DNA from: Pristionchus mayeri
Lineage: Eukaryota > Nematoda > Chromadorea > Rhabditida > Neodiplogasteridae
Assembly: GCA_036245805.1 (NCBI GenBank)
Contig: BTRK01000001.1
Location: 5,270,001-5,334,000 of the forward strand
Reading direction: 5' to 3'
DNA length: 64,000 nucleotides
A model generated the notes under the pieces. The model was not told the origin of the DNA. It saw only the letters and a program-made list of their open reading frames with translations, and did no database searches. Each line of letters opens with the position of its first letter. Within the stretch, counting starts at the first letter, position 1. A program made the position numbers and the translations under genes. Shown piece after piece: positions 25,300 through 37,222 of this stretch.

Positions 25300-28275
25300 G
25301 ATTGCAAAACAATTTGTTCGCAAAAAACCATTCGTTCGCTCGTGAGGGGTGGTCGTACTCCGATCGCCTCCTCTCAGGTGTGCGTTTGGGAGTCCCCAGT
25401 CGTAAGCTTGGACAACCGCGCTGGGTCCTGCCTGTCCATCGGATGCCTACTTCAACCCTACGCATCGGATCTCTGAACGCACGAACTATCAAGTCGGATG
25501 CCCGAGTGGCAGAACTGGAACACTGCGTGAGTGGAATCCCCTTCGACATATTAGCGCTGCAGGAAGTCCGAAGGCCAGGTCGAACTTCCATCACACTAGC
25601 CAACTCTCGTCACTTGCTAGTTGCATATGGAGTCCGATCATGCAATGGAACCGGCTTCCTGGTTGCAAACCATCTCGCACCTCAAGTAATCTTCCACTCC
25701 GTAAATGACCGTTTGTCGTTTATCGACGTCCCTTCCTTTGGCCTACGTGTCATATCTGTATACGCCCCAACAACAAGCCACTCGGACGATGAATACTATG
25801 GCCTTCTGAATGAGTTAGGTGCTCTCGTGGACTCTTCCTCCCGTAGCGTTCGACTACCTGGGGGAGGCAGAGGACATGTAGTAGTTACCGGCGACTTCAA
25901 CGCCAAGATTGGAAAACGATCATCGGACGACGAAAGATTTGTAGGAAGACATGGTTCAGGAAATCGCAATGAAAGAGGCCAAAACCCTACTCGACTTCTG
26001 CACAGAGTCCAAATTGTACGTTCACAACACTCGATTCGAAAAGCGAGAATCAAGGAAATGGACGTGGTTGTCTCCAAACATGCAAACGAGAAACCAAATA
26101 GACTATATTCTATCTCGCGACAAGTCAATCATTCAAGATGTAAGTGTTGTTGGACGATTCAATTTTGCCACAGACCATCGGCTGATTATGGCTCGAATGA
26201 AAATTGAAGCCAAGTTGAGAAGGAAGTTTTACAATCAGCCTCGTCCTCTATTGCAATTTGACCGTCAATTATTCACAAGCAAGATCCATATGAAGTCAAG
26301 AGCTGATTTTTCCTCTTATAAGAAACTGTCAACCACGATGGGAGAATTAGCTAAGGAGTCAATGGTGCCCAGACATAAAGACCCGCGGTTCTCGAAGGAG
26401 ACAGAGGAATTATTCGAAAGAAGACGACGACTGCGAGATAGTGGAGCCAACGTGTCGAACCGAATCCAATATTGCCAAACAAGTAAATTATTGCGATATT
26501 CTATAGCTGAAGATTTGCGTAAGAGACATCTGGAAGTAGTGCGAGAAGCAGTGAGATATGGGTACAGTACACGAAGAGCGTTACGATCGTCGCAGATTGG
26601 AAATACTCAAGTGAATCAACTTGAAAAACCCGACGGAAGTATCGCCTACTCCAAGAATGACTTGAGGAATGTCGTGAAAAGCTTTTACGATGGATTGTTT
26701 GTGAGCAATCAAAGACCACCGAGAGTTAAATCTTGCTCATCTGAATCGTTTCTCCCGATACTGAAAAGTGAAGTTGAACATGCTGTGAAGAAACTGAAAA
26801 ATGGTAAATCACCTGGACCTGACCGAATCAATGCGGAAATGCTAAAGAGTGGCTTAGATGTGCTATCTGAACCAATAGCCGAAATGTTCAATCAGTGGAT
26901 TTCCAGTGAAGAGATTCCAGACAGTCTCTCGAATTCGTTCATTTCACTCATATTCAAAAAGGGCAACATGATGGACATAACAAACTACCGGCCAATTGCC
27001 CTACTCAATCTCGTCTATAAAGTATTTACGTCCACGATCGACACGAGGATAGAACGGATTCTCAACGCCCACCAGACATGTGAACAAGCTGGATTCAGAA
27101 AAGACTTTTCGACACTAGACCACGCGTTTACTATCAGCGAACTTATCAGCCGCTCGGCGGAATATGAGTTCCCATGCATCCTGGTCTTTATAGATTACTC
27201 AAAAGCCTTTGACAGCATTGAATTTGGAGCAGTCTGGCAAGCATTGATGAAGCAAGGAGTACATTCTAAAATTGTGAACGTTATGAGGAACGCATACGAT
27301 AAAGGCCAAGTATTCGTACGTCTAGGTCAAGACAAAATACCTATCGACATAGCAAGAGGTGTCCGACAAGGCGATCCGCTCTCACCTCACTTGTTCAATG
27401 CGGTACTCCAAGATTGTTTGGATTCAATGAATTGGGAGGAGTATGGAATCAACATTGACGGGAGACGATTGAGTCACCTTCGTTATGCAGATGACGTTGT
27501 ATTGATATCGCATTCCCCAAAAGAAGTTCAGCAAATGATTGACGATCTTTGTTTCGCGAGCAAGAAGGTGGGCCTACTTTTGAACAAAAAGAAGACGGTA
27601 GTTATGAGCAATCGAAAACAAACACAATTAATTGCTGATGGACAACCTTTAACCTACGTCGATTCCTTTGTATATCTTGGAACAAGGGTGTCATTCGATC
27701 AAGATCTCATGCTTGAAATAAATCGCTGGATCGGAAGCGCTTGGAGAGGATTTAATCGATTTCATGGATTCCTAACCAACAGAAAGATAGAAATGGGCTT
27801 CAAGGCCAGAGTCTACAGAATGTGCGTAGTACCAGCTCTTTTATACGGAAGTGAACTATGGAGTCCGACCAAAAAGATTACAAATAGACTCATAGTGACA
27901 CAGCGTAGAATGATGAGAAAAATGTGCGGAGTTACGAGATTGGATCGTCGTACCAATGAATGGCTGTCGCAGAAAGTGCCAATTCCTGACATTAGAGTGC
28001 AAGCGATGCAGAGGAAGTGGAACTGGGCCGCAAGGATAACATTAATGGAGGACGACAGATGGACGAAACGAGTGATGGAATGGACCCCGTATGATCGAGT
28101 CCGCCCAATTGGAAGACCACGGATGCGATGGAGGGATGAATTCATGCAGCAACTAGGACCGAACTGGGAAAGTGTGTGTAGAAGAGACCCCGTTGCTTGG
28201 AAGAAGAGCATTTTCCAGCAGGCCCAGACCTTGACTATGGATAAATAATGATCATGATAATGATTTTGCAATCGA
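25300..28275 (+). mobile_element. RTE-like non-LTR retrotransposon (LINE)
   Basis: A LINE with one apurinic-endonuclease plus reverse-transcriptase polyprotein and a very short 3' tail made of tgataatgatca-like repeats after the stop at 28248, as usual for the RTE clade. The 5' boundary is not visible; it lies somewhere upstream of 25443. Confidence 0.85.
25443..28248 (+). pseudogene. RTE-like polyprotein (endonuclease + reverse transcriptase), one frameshift
   Basis: From an ATG at 25443 the first frame reads the endonuclease (TLRIGSLNARTIKS, LALQEVRRPG, VISVYAPT, VVTGDFNAKIG). Around the AAAA run at 25981-25984 the frame shifts; the continuing frame reads LLDFCTESKLYVHNT, KWTWLSP, RNQIDYI and TDHRLI. 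It then reads the reverse transcriptase: GKSPGPDRINAEML, NYRPIALLN, FIDYSKAFDS, GVRQGDPLSPHLFN, HLRYADDVVLIS. The RTE-type C-terminal region follows (YGSELWSPTKK, GRPRMRWRDEF). Catalytic YADD is intact at about 27484. Removing one A from the run would rejoin the frames, so this is a recent, nearly intact copy, or an assembly error in a homopolymer. Confidence 0.88.
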
Positions 28276-28380
28276 GGCACTCCTTAATAGAATTGAAAAA
28301 AAGAGAAAATGCACCTTATCAATAACGAGTTTATATCCCGTATTGCTGAATCCATCTCCTGGAGCCACTTTTTGTCCGCT

Positions 28381-28912
28381 CTAAATAGTTAATTTTTTGA
28401 AAGACAGATTCGCTGAACTAACCCCATTGGACCAATGCTTGCATACGGCCGATCCGAGGCAGAGGAACCTGGAGAATAACATAATTAGAGCATTGGAGGA
28501 TATTGTTGCGTTGTTATGAATGGTAATGAAAACAACGGAGAAAGTTAAGCTGATTTTCATGGACACTAACCATGCGAATGATTGCATACCTGATTCGCTG
28601 AATCTTGCCATTGAGCAGTTTCCTCTCCCATGTATTGAGCACCTTATTGAGTGGAGACGCTCCCACAGCTTCTTCGGCCACGATTTCCACTCTCTCACCA
28701 ACCTGAAATTGCAGTTTAAATTCCATTTGTGACATCTCAGTGATGGTGAAAACCTGAACAAGTTTATCTTTAAGTCGGATGTTGGGGAAGAAATGCTACA
28801 TGTCATTCAGCAGTTGTGACTGTACTTCGTCCAAGAGTACCTTAGCGCTTATATTGACAACTTCTGCCACTGCGCAACCGACGAGGAGTGCCACGAGAAG
28901 GAAACGGGTCAT
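28381..28912 (-). CDS. Small secreted protein, unidentified
   Basis: Three exons close in phase on the minus strand: 28841-28912, 28590-28753, 28381-28468, giving 107 residues. The first exon is a clear signal peptide (MTRFLLVALLVGCAVAEV) ending near the AVA-E cleavage site. The middle exon is charged and probably beta-rich (FKLQFQVGERVEIVAEEAVG). The last exon carries two cysteines (CLGSAVCKHW) and a short basic tail. I do not recognise a domain. Introns are 87 and 121 bp. It lies downstream of, and converges with, the LINE insertion. Confidence 0.6.
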
Positions 28913-29884
28913 TCCTAACAATGTAAGAAAGTCAAATGATTAAATATCTGATGTAGCTTCTCCGAAAATCAGAAGATAAGTAAAACGAAACAGGAAAAAA
29001 TATGCACACCATCTTTCGGGAGATCCTTTCATACTCTGATAAGGAATGGAAGGAAATTGGATAGCAATTAATGACCACTCCCTTAGAATCGCTGAGATTT
29101 TGCGCGGAACCGAATCAGTGGAACCGTTGTGGAAATTTGCAGGAAATCATCGGCACTTCTTCGGTTTCTGGCCACCCCCACCCCTTTCCCGTATAGCCCA
29201 CACAATTCTAGGTATCCCTCCCTGGTTTTCGGCTGCTTAGTCTCTCAATGATGGGCGGGAATGGGAAATTGGGATGGGGTGGCCAGAAACCGAAGAAGTG
29301 CCGAATCATCAATACCAATGGACACTACTGCATGCATATTAAATTTCAGATTTGCACAATAGATAATTGTATTCATAACTAATTGACCAACATTGAAATG
29401 ACTCAAACGTTGTATCAATAGCTGTGATGTAGTTCCGCCGGTACAGTTTTGGGCACTTCTTCGATATTTGGCACACACCCCCCCCCCCATTCCTAATCAT
29501 CCCCACTAATTTCTAGGTATCTCTCCCTGATTTTCGGCGGTCATACAACCCCTCTGCGATGGGCGGGGAATGCGAAATGATAGAGGAAGGGGGGGGGGGC
29601 AAATATCGAAGAAGCGCGTAGTTTTGAATTTAGTCCGTATTTCGGAATTGATGCAATTGGCCAAATATAGTAAATGTCATATAGCGCGCCATCAAATCTT
29701 GCTATACTTGAGAGGGAGTTAGTGTGACCATTATCAAGAGGAAGTTTAAGAGTTTTAGTATGTGCGGTTACGCTCAAATGGTGGGCGATGCTAAGAGTGG
29801 TAACAAATAACTCGATATTCGGCTCACAATCTGTTCGCTATTTTTTCGAATACACATCCTTGCATACGATTTATATAACTTTAA
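28913..29884. other. Intergenic with two poly-C palindromic MITEs
   Basis: Copy 2 (about 29148-29305) runs from ggcacttcttcggtttctgg to ccagaaaccgaagaagtgcc, a near-perfect palindrome. Copy 3 (about 29451-29616) runs from ggcacttcttcgatatttgg to ccgaagaa-type inverted sequence ending atatcgaagaagcg, and has longer C and G runs. No gene seen otherwise. Confidence 0.7.
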
Positions 29885-31905
29885 TTATACATTTGTGACA
29901 TAAGAAATACAACAATGCAGGAATGAGGAGAATATGTAAAAAACAATCGAGGGATTCGGTGAGACAGCTTCCACAGGGTTCACGGGAACTGCTTGGCTCG
30001 AGTTGGTATGATCTGGGTGTTCTCGATCATTCGCTTGACTACGTTCTGTGGAGTGGCCTTCGATTGAATCTGTTAAGGCACTTGCTTGAACGTTATTGGG
30101 AGACTGTGGGTACATTGATACATAAACATCGTCGTAGTCCGTAGGTTCGGGCGTGTTTGGATGGGCAGATTCAATTTGTTCCTGGGGGCAGTCGGTACCG
30201 GCGTCATCTGAGTTCGCTGTATTCGTATGGTTCGGGTTGGTTTGATTTGGCTGCTCTGATTGGTAGTTAGCTTGAGCAAGTTTTGTGAAGATCACTGAAT
30301 CCCCTGAGACTGGGGCTTTCATCGAACAGCGCACACGTGGACACATGGTTTGGTAGATTCCATCGGAATTCTCGGCCTGGGGCACGGTTGGATGAACAGG
30401 ATACAAGTGCCAGTTAATACAGGTGGATCCAGTAGTTGAATTGTTCAGTCCATGTAACTGTAATTGATCATGGTCGGTCAAGGGGTGCAAGCTAGAAGTT
30501 GCGCGTAAGGAGTTCATGTTAACATGTGTTTCTTCCGTATCCTCAGGCGGGGATTTGTTTGCGCAAGCTGATCCACTTTGGTGGTCGGTGGGGCTTGAGT
30601 CGCCAATCACATCGACCTGAGTTGGGTCAGTAGAGACTGGGGCCATTCTTACATAAAATTCCGGGTCTTCAGGTCGGCGTGCACTTGCATATCCCCAGGC
30701 GATTTGCCCGGGAACGCCGGAAGTGCTCCACTCCATTTGATTCGGTGAATTCTGCGGATCAATGGGTAGAGCCGGGTTAGGAGAGCCGGTGGTATTGGTT
30801 GCGGAGACTCCTGTCTGGACGTTGTTTTCCTTTCCTTTTGGCAAAAACCACGATCGATTCCAACATATAGTGAATAGAGCGTACACTAAAATATAATTGT
30901 GTTTTTTTGTTGTTTGATTTTTTTAAACCTATTATTCCCATCGAACAAAAGCTGGAGATAACATTGAAGTTGAGAAAGAACTGGATGTTATCTGAACAAT
31001 GATATTCTACATTTGATTTAACACGATTTGTATGAAATGCAGTCGAACTAAATGGGGCATTTCTTAAACCTTAATTACGAAATAAGACATACACTAACCT
31101 AAGCTTTTAAAGTTGACAAATCGAAGTAGGAATCCGCATGGGATGCCAACGCACAAGAGTTGAGCAATCTACAGGAATGCACGCTCATTCTAGAGTGTTC
31201 GAGAACAATAAAATATTGATTTTTTTAATTACTCGCAGTGGGTAAATTAATTAAGAGATTAAGAGACAGTGATCGAATATAGAATAGAAATTTATCGATT
31301 AAATGGTAATTATTTTAAAGTTAAATCAAGCTTACCAGCAAGATAATCAAAAATCTTGCCACGCAAATTCCCTTTTTCGATACGGAACAGCTCGCAGTCG
31401 TAACAGATACAACTACTTGAGCAAGCGAAACTGCGAAAAGTCCCTTAATTAAATATGTATATTTTCGAATTGTATGTATCAAGACGCACATTCCAAATCC
31501 ATGGATATATGCCTTCCTTTTCCACGCGATTACGCTCAAAATTCATTATGGTGGATTTTAGTAGTGATATTTTTGGACTGAAAATTAACGAAAACTCACC
31601 TGGCGGGTAGTGGGAAGAAGCAGAAATGTGAAAATGAGAATCAGAAATGACAGTCCAGTTTGTGTGCGAAGAACCAAGATGATGTTCGTTGCGGCTACAA
31701 GTGGAACACATCAGGATGTATGCTTAGAAAGTATGGAAAAGAGATAACAAAAACAATACTGGCGATGATGAAACCCGTCCTGTGCTTGCAGGAGACCTCG
31801 GTCTAGTATATTGATGAAATATCGTACCTTTATGTCGATACGCGGGGATTTGGAGGCAATCATCGAGAAAAATGGCTGATTGATTTCCCATTTCCTTCTC
31901 TTCAT
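29885..31905 (-). CDS. Polytopic membrane protein with long YxxM-motif tail, novel
   Basis: Minus-strand exons by phase: 31828-31905, 31760-31802, 31600-31694, ~31336-31512, 31099-31168, 29885-30885 (about 490 residues). Hydrophobic segments read NIILVLRTQTGLSFLILIFT, GLFAVSLAQVVVSVTTASC and LLCVGIPCGFLLRFV. The last exon encodes a ~330-residue hydrophilic tail rich in S, T, N, P and D. It holds three tyrosine motifs in a repeated acidic setting: EFYVRMAP, DGIYQTMCP and DDVYVSMYP, plus a degenerate THVNMN. YxxM is the known docking site for PI3-kinase p85 SH2 domains. The start codon and the 5' boundary of the fourth exon are unsure; the better acceptor near 31534 is out of phase. I do not recognise the family. 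Confidence 0.5.
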
Positions 31906-32840
31906 TCTCCATTTCGAGCGTAGTCATCGGAGATGGAAAGGTCGATGAATCAGATTTGTGGGAGGATGAGTGCGTTTCTCCACAACTCGTCATGGCTGCA
32001 CAACACTGGCGACGACTCCGACAGGCAACCATGATCTCCTCGGGTTGTGATGTTTTAAAGGGTTATGAGTAGAAGGTGCCGTGTATAGATTAGGATATCT
32101 AATGCTGCGATCTGTAGCGGCAGGTATGATGCATACTAGTGCCTCATAAATTCTGGAAAAAAATATAATTGAAAAATATGAATCACACTAGACGAGCAAT
32201 GGAATCAGATAGAGTGACGTTCCTCGATAGTAAAATGTTTCACGATCATTATCAAATCATTGTGTAATTACGTAACGTTAAAAAAGGAACAAAAACAAAA
32301 TGAACAAACCCGGATTTTGCATCATTTTATCTAGGTTGGCGGATGTTAAAAAAGTAAAAATTAATACATGACACTTCCCTACTAAATTATTACATCATCT
32401 CAACAGCATCAAATAATATCACCAAATTTAGTTTACTAATGTATACATGTGATAGATGTACAAATCTTACTAAGAACTAAGTGTACAATTACGTCATAGA
32501 GTGATCATATCCTGATAAACATGATATCGTTAACTATCAGTAATCCGACTACCATGACACCTAAAAACATATGAGAAACTAAAATTAATATCTAAAAGAT
32601 GCAGTGGAAAAGCTGAAAATTTATCTGAGTTCCAAGTGCGTGATAGATAGCATGGTTGACCCGAACAGGGTATTGTAAACGTGTACTTGGTATGCTTCAA
32701 CTTGAAAGTTTGTAGGAGCGCGTAGATTTTCTCCAGCTAAAGCAGTGATCGATACTTTCCTGTTATTGTGGATGAGAGACTTAAAACAATGTTATTTTAA
32801 TGGTTATGTATTCAAACATTATATCATTAAACGATATGGT
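31906..32840. other. Intergenic, no feature seen
   Basis: Upstream of the YxxM gene and downstream of the minus-strand F-box-like gene. A second open frame on the minus strand (31724-32032, serine-rich with ATGs) overlaps the first exon of the YxxM gene in another phase. It may be an alternative 5' exon. Confidence 0.35.
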
Positions 32841-34108
32841 TTATCCCACTTGAATCAATTTTTCAGCCTCTGCTAAAGTGATGTCCGAACCAAAGTATAA
32901 GTTTTCGCATCTCACGTTGAGCATATCAGCGAAAATCGGGACAATGTTCGTGTTTAAATTCATCGACCCAAGAATGTCAATGGATTTCACTACATCCGAT
33001 AGTTTCAACAGAAAATTTATGGAATCTGAAAAGATTTCAACGAATATTCTCGTCGGTCTGATAAAGCTAACATTGTGGAGTGGTGGAATTGAGCCCAAAT
33101 TTCTGCAGCATAACATGCGTAGGCAAGATTGTTCGTATCAAATCAAGTGCTGCGAAGCTGGAAAAAAAATCAATTATTGATATATTTGTTTTCAAAATTC
33201 GGCATATCTTACTGGCTTCCCTCTCTCCTCTCGCCTCTACCTCCATCATTTTTAAGTATGTGATTGGATATCAATATTTCGGATGATAACTATGACGTCA
33301 TTTCGCCTTTGATATATCAACGGCGGAATGACGTCATATATATCCTCCGACCTAGAGCCGATTGGATGACTAGGATGAGAGACCAAGTGCGGATAACCCA
33401 CCAATCGAAATTATCGGAATCATCAGTTTCAAAAGTGATGCATCTAGACTAGACTTCACGAATATTTTAGTGCACCGTTTGATCGTTTCACTTTCGACGT
33501 TATGGAATGTGATATTTACAAACAGGGCTCCTTTCATAACTGAGTTCAAGAAATCATCGAATGGTATGTTGGATTCCCTTAAAGAAATTGAAATCTGCAA
33601 AATTCAATATCATAAAAGCTTTGTAAATTTGAATACCTAAAACAGGCTTACATTGTAAACGATTCCATCTTTCTCGCAATTGGCAATGGAACGTGATGGT
33701 ACAATTTTCAGTTGGGAAAATCTAAGAGCCATGCGGAGTCTCCATATCTTATAGTGGTCCGGGCTTTTGATTGCAAATTTGAACACCGAATTAGCCTGCT
33801 AATTTAATTGTGTAGTCTTGCCAAGAAATAGCTCACGTCAATATCACAAGAATAAACGAGCGTTGGACGACTGCTAACTGACTTATCTGATATTCCCTTC
33901 GTCAGTCTGCTTACCTGAAAAAGGATTTTTTTATGTTTTGTATTCTCGAATTTTATGATCTCCATCATATTTTGTTAAAAATTCCGATTTTCCAATATAG
34001 ACTCTACGGAAAGCTTACCTTGCGGAATACAAACATGGAGGTCATATTGATGAACCGGGAGATCATATTTAGGGAATTACGAGAGAGATTCGTAAACTGG
34101 AGCAGCAT
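32841..34108 (-). CDS. F-box-like protein, paralogue of the divergent neighbour
   Basis: Minus-strand exons with consistent phase: 34019-34108, 33837-33914, 33652-33795, 33402-33594. A 3' exon follows within 32841-33110, whose acceptor I could not match in phase to the fourth exon. The N-terminus (NLSRNSLNMISRFI, MFVFRKVSRL) aligns with the neighbour's ITSLTSNALYNICRLL, LLQLRQVYTAV. Its first exon is also exactly 90 nt. The spacing of leucines and the terminal R-x-V resemble an F-box. Later exons (PFDDFLNSVMKGALFVNITF; FSDSINFLLKLSDVVKSI) form the substrate-side region. Probable role: adaptor of an SCF ubiquitin ligase, by inference only. The intron after exon 4 holds a TGACGTCA MITE. Confidence 0.5.
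33279..33354. mobile_element. TGACGTCA palindromic MITE (copy 3)
   Basis: tcggatgataactatgacgt and acgtcatatatatcctccga flank a short loop holding tttgatatatcaa. It sits in an intron of the minus-strand F-box-like gene. Confidence 0.8.
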
Positions 34109-34353
34109 GGAATGATGTACAGCAAATGAAATTCAAACTATTGGCAAAATGAGTATTTTTTTTTCATCCGACAGGGACGCTGAATACACTCATTACTGTA
34201 ACGAACACACCAAGTTAAGCGCGCGAAAGAGCCATTCTTTACGGGCGAGTGCGAGACAATGTTAGAGGTTCAAATTTAAAATTTGTCGTCAACACTAACC
34301 ATTCATTCACGCTATCGACTGCATATTAGCATTGCTGCATTCCGATTTCAACT

Positions 34354-36945
34354 ATGACTTTGGGAATTACGAGTCTCACTAGCAACGCTCTTTACAACAT
34401 ATGTCGGCTACTCCCTGAATCGCCATTACTACAGCTGAGACAGGTGAGGACAGGATAATCATTAATCCTTCACTTTTGAATGCTATTTTTGTTTTCGCGA
34501 ATTTCGTATTTCACTAAAATCGAACATATTCACTAATGATAAACCCACAAAATTAAAGTCAATTGATTTTTTGAAGGTATACACTGCTGTTAAACAAACC
34601 ATGTCTTCACTAATTGCTGTTCGAAAATCGTATATCGATCTAATACGTGTTTACATAAAAGTGAGTGATCACTTTATGGGTTTACAAGACATATTGTTTT
34701 CGTATTATTGTTTTCAGGATAATGGGGTTACGATTAAATTTTCAATAGTCGGCAGGGCCTAAAATTATTTTGCCGAAGAATGTGTATACAACACAACTTC
34801 CACATACAGTCGCGCCGGAAAGTGAGTAGACGATTTTTATTTTTGATATAACTTTTGTTACAGTAGGCCGATCAAGTCAAATATTCTGGCACTATATGCC
34901 AAATCCATCGAGGAATACAATGCGTATACTGGACCATTAATTGCATCATCACTGATTTTGAAGTGATGAAGCAACCGAAAAACACTTTTTCAAACATCCA
35001 TTATTCTTACATAGATTTTTTCCTGCTCGCCATACTTTCTGAGCTTGGAGATATGTTCGAGGACTATCCAGATAAAAAAATTGAAGTTGTTGCTACGTCG
35101 TACCCTGGTTGCAGCCTTGCTGCAAAATCGATGTCGCAAATTCAGAACTCGGCTTTTAGACAAGCTAGAGACTCGTTCAAAGCATCAAAATGATTGCCAT
35201 CATGACAACAGATGATCCTGAGAATATGAGAACAATAGCTCGAAATTTGCCCTCAGGGCATGAAAAAATCACTTTTTTGCATGACCATTTTTTGGACATT
35301 CATAACTTTGAGGGAAAGTTTGGTAAAAATCTGGTTTTGCATAGTCATATTCAAAATGTATTGGAGAACTGATTCCCAACTTTTTAGAGTGTTTGGATAA
35401 CTTTCCTACCCGCGGCGACCGTTTTTCTGAGGGATACTCGGGTCGGGAAAACCCCGTTTACGCACTCTCGTCGTCTGCACTCTCTCGCCCATAGTGGTAA
35501 ACAAAGTGTTTCCTAACCCGAGTATCCCTCCGAAAAACGGTCGCCGCGGGCCGGAAAGTTATCCAAACACTCTAAAAAGTTGGGAATCAGTTCTTCTATA
35601 CATTTTGAATATGACTATGCAAAAACCAGATTTTTACCAAACTTTCCCGCAAAGTTATGAATGTTCAAAAAATGGTCATGCAAAAAAGTGATTTTTTCAT
35701 GCCCTGAGGGCAAATTTAGAGCTATTGTTTTCATATTGTCAGGATCATCTGTTGTCATGATGGCAATTATTTTGATGCTTTGAACGAGTCTCTAGCTTGT
35801 CTAGAAGCCGAGTTCTGAATTTGCGACATCGTTTTTGCAGCAAGGCTGCAACCAAGGTACGACGTAGCAGCAACTTCAATTTTTTTTATCTGGATAGTCC
35901 TCGAACATATCTCCAAGCTCAGAAAGTATGGCGAGGAGGAAAAAATCTATGTAAGAATAATGGATGTTTGAAAAAGTGTTTTTCGGTTGCTTCATCACTT
36001 CAAAATCAGTGATGATGCAATTAATGGCCCAGTATACGCATTGTATTCCTCGATGGATTTGGTATATAGTGCCAGAATATTTAACTTGATCGGCCTACTG
36101 TAACAAAAGTTATATCAAAAATAAAAATCGTCTACTCACTTTCCGGCGCGACTGTATGTGGAAGTTGTGTTGTATACACATTCTTCGGCAAAATAATTTT
36201 AGGCCACGCCTTCATATGAGATTTTACAATGGAATTGTTAGTATTTTCGGCGTTGTATTATTTGATATGTATTTTTTAAAGATTTTTGCAATAGCACTGA
36301 TGCCCGATCATGTGGAGACGTATCTACGAATGTTGAAACCACTTTTTCACCTTACAACGGTTCGAGAAATACGTGTAGCTCCGGAGTTTCTTGGCATTAT
36401 ATCGGATTTTCTAGAAGGGAAAGCTCTCAGCCAATGCCAAATGTATAGAAATCAACCCTTTTCGTCCAGAAATATGTGAGTTAAGAAAATAATTTCGTTT
36501 AATAAAATAAATCAAATATTTAGTTTTCAGAAGTAAATGTTTTGATTTTTTTCAAAGAATTCCAACAACAATGTTGGTCATTCCCGTACCGACCCTAGAT
36601 ACAGGTTTGTGTTGCGTAAAAAATCATTCAAATGCATTATCTAAAATAACAATTAATTCGCGTTCATTATCTAAAATTTAAACAAATTCAAATGCATTAT
36701 CGTTGAAATACGAAAAAAAAACAATATTTGCAGAAAATATGACCACGCTATTTAAAATATCAGCAATTACGAAACCAATTTGGATTGTTGTGCATAATAA
36801 TGAAATTTCGAATAAGATTATAATTCCATTCATTCGATTGATACTGAGTGGAAAATGTGCAATTGTGAGGTTTACTCTTCTAAAACCGATATCATTCGCT
36901 TCATTGGAGAATATTCTTCAGGTATGTTTACTTTATGTGCCATAA
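34354..36945 (+). CDS. F-box-like protein with a 1.45-kb palindrome inside an exon
   Basis: Exons: 34354-34443, 34577-34660, then 34718-34755 interrupted by a foldback (34756-36205) and resuming at 36206-36475. Next come a small exon ending at about 36601 (IPTTMLVIPVPTLDT) and 36722-36945. The N-terminus reads ITSLTSNALYNICRLLPESP then LLQLRQVYTAVKQTM, F-box-like. Downstream of the insertion the frame reads RLHMRFYNGIVSIFGVV, HVETYLRMLKPLFHL and KPIWIVVHNNEIS, and ends ILQVCLLYVP at 36943-36945. The paralogue ends LIQVG at the equivalent place. Joining base 34755 to 36206 restores the frame exactly, so the gene was intact before insertion. As it stands the transcript would enter the palindrome and terminate unless it is spliced out. 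Confidence 0.55.
34756..36205. mobile_element. 1.45-kb foldback (near-perfect palindrome)
   Basis: Left terminus ggcctaaaattattttgcc and right terminus ggcaaaataattttaggcc mark arms of about 700 bp each. The two arms match over their visible length, including a run of the same open frame in both (for example EDYPDKKIEVVATSYPG). The centre near 35460-35500 carries gcactctctcgcccatag. I see no target-site duplication at the flanks (ggcag left, acgcc right). Confidence 0.9.
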
Positions 36946-36947
36946 TA

Positions 36948-37222
36948 AAATACGTTTTTCTTTTCATTGTTTGCATCATTTGGATAAGAAGATTAAACTC
37001 ACATTGTGGATTAATTTCGAGCTGATCGATCTTCACATTGGCGAGTACGCAATTGGAACTGTGCTCCGCAACGTCGATAATCGCACAAAAATTTCGAACG
37101 ATCATCTTACTAAGTGAAATATTTGTAATATACATATAAAGATCTGTATGTTCGTTGCTGACCAGCCCTGAAAGGAAATCGGAAAACGAGAGGGATTCGA
37201 CTAAACGTTGCTGGAAAAATGT
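36948..37222 (-). pseudogene. Third F-box-like paralogue fragment, antisense to gene end
   Basis: After a good acceptor (tttttccag near 37222) an open frame reads LSFSDFLSGLVSNEHTDLYM and NISLSKMIVRNFCAIID, down to a donor near 36948 (cataaa|gtaaac). It matches the fourth exon of the minus-strand F-box-like gene (FDDFLNSVMKGALFVNITF, NVESETIKRCTKIFV). No other exon of this copy is recognisable, so it is probably a fragment. It converges with the plus-strand gene. Confidence 0.45.

Noticed and set aside
24824..25603. 259-residue minus-strand open frame
   Set aside because: It overlaps a poly-C MITE and the antisense of the LINE endonuclease; no coherent protein content.
27813..28280. 155-residue minus-strand open frame
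   Set aside because: Antisense of the LINE reverse-transcriptase C-terminus.
34963..36012. Matching open frames in both arms of the palindrome (EDYPDKKIEVVATSYPG)
   Set aside because: They are short, lack a start context or domain, and are duplicated by the inverted repeat; more likely chance frames in element DNA than a transposase.
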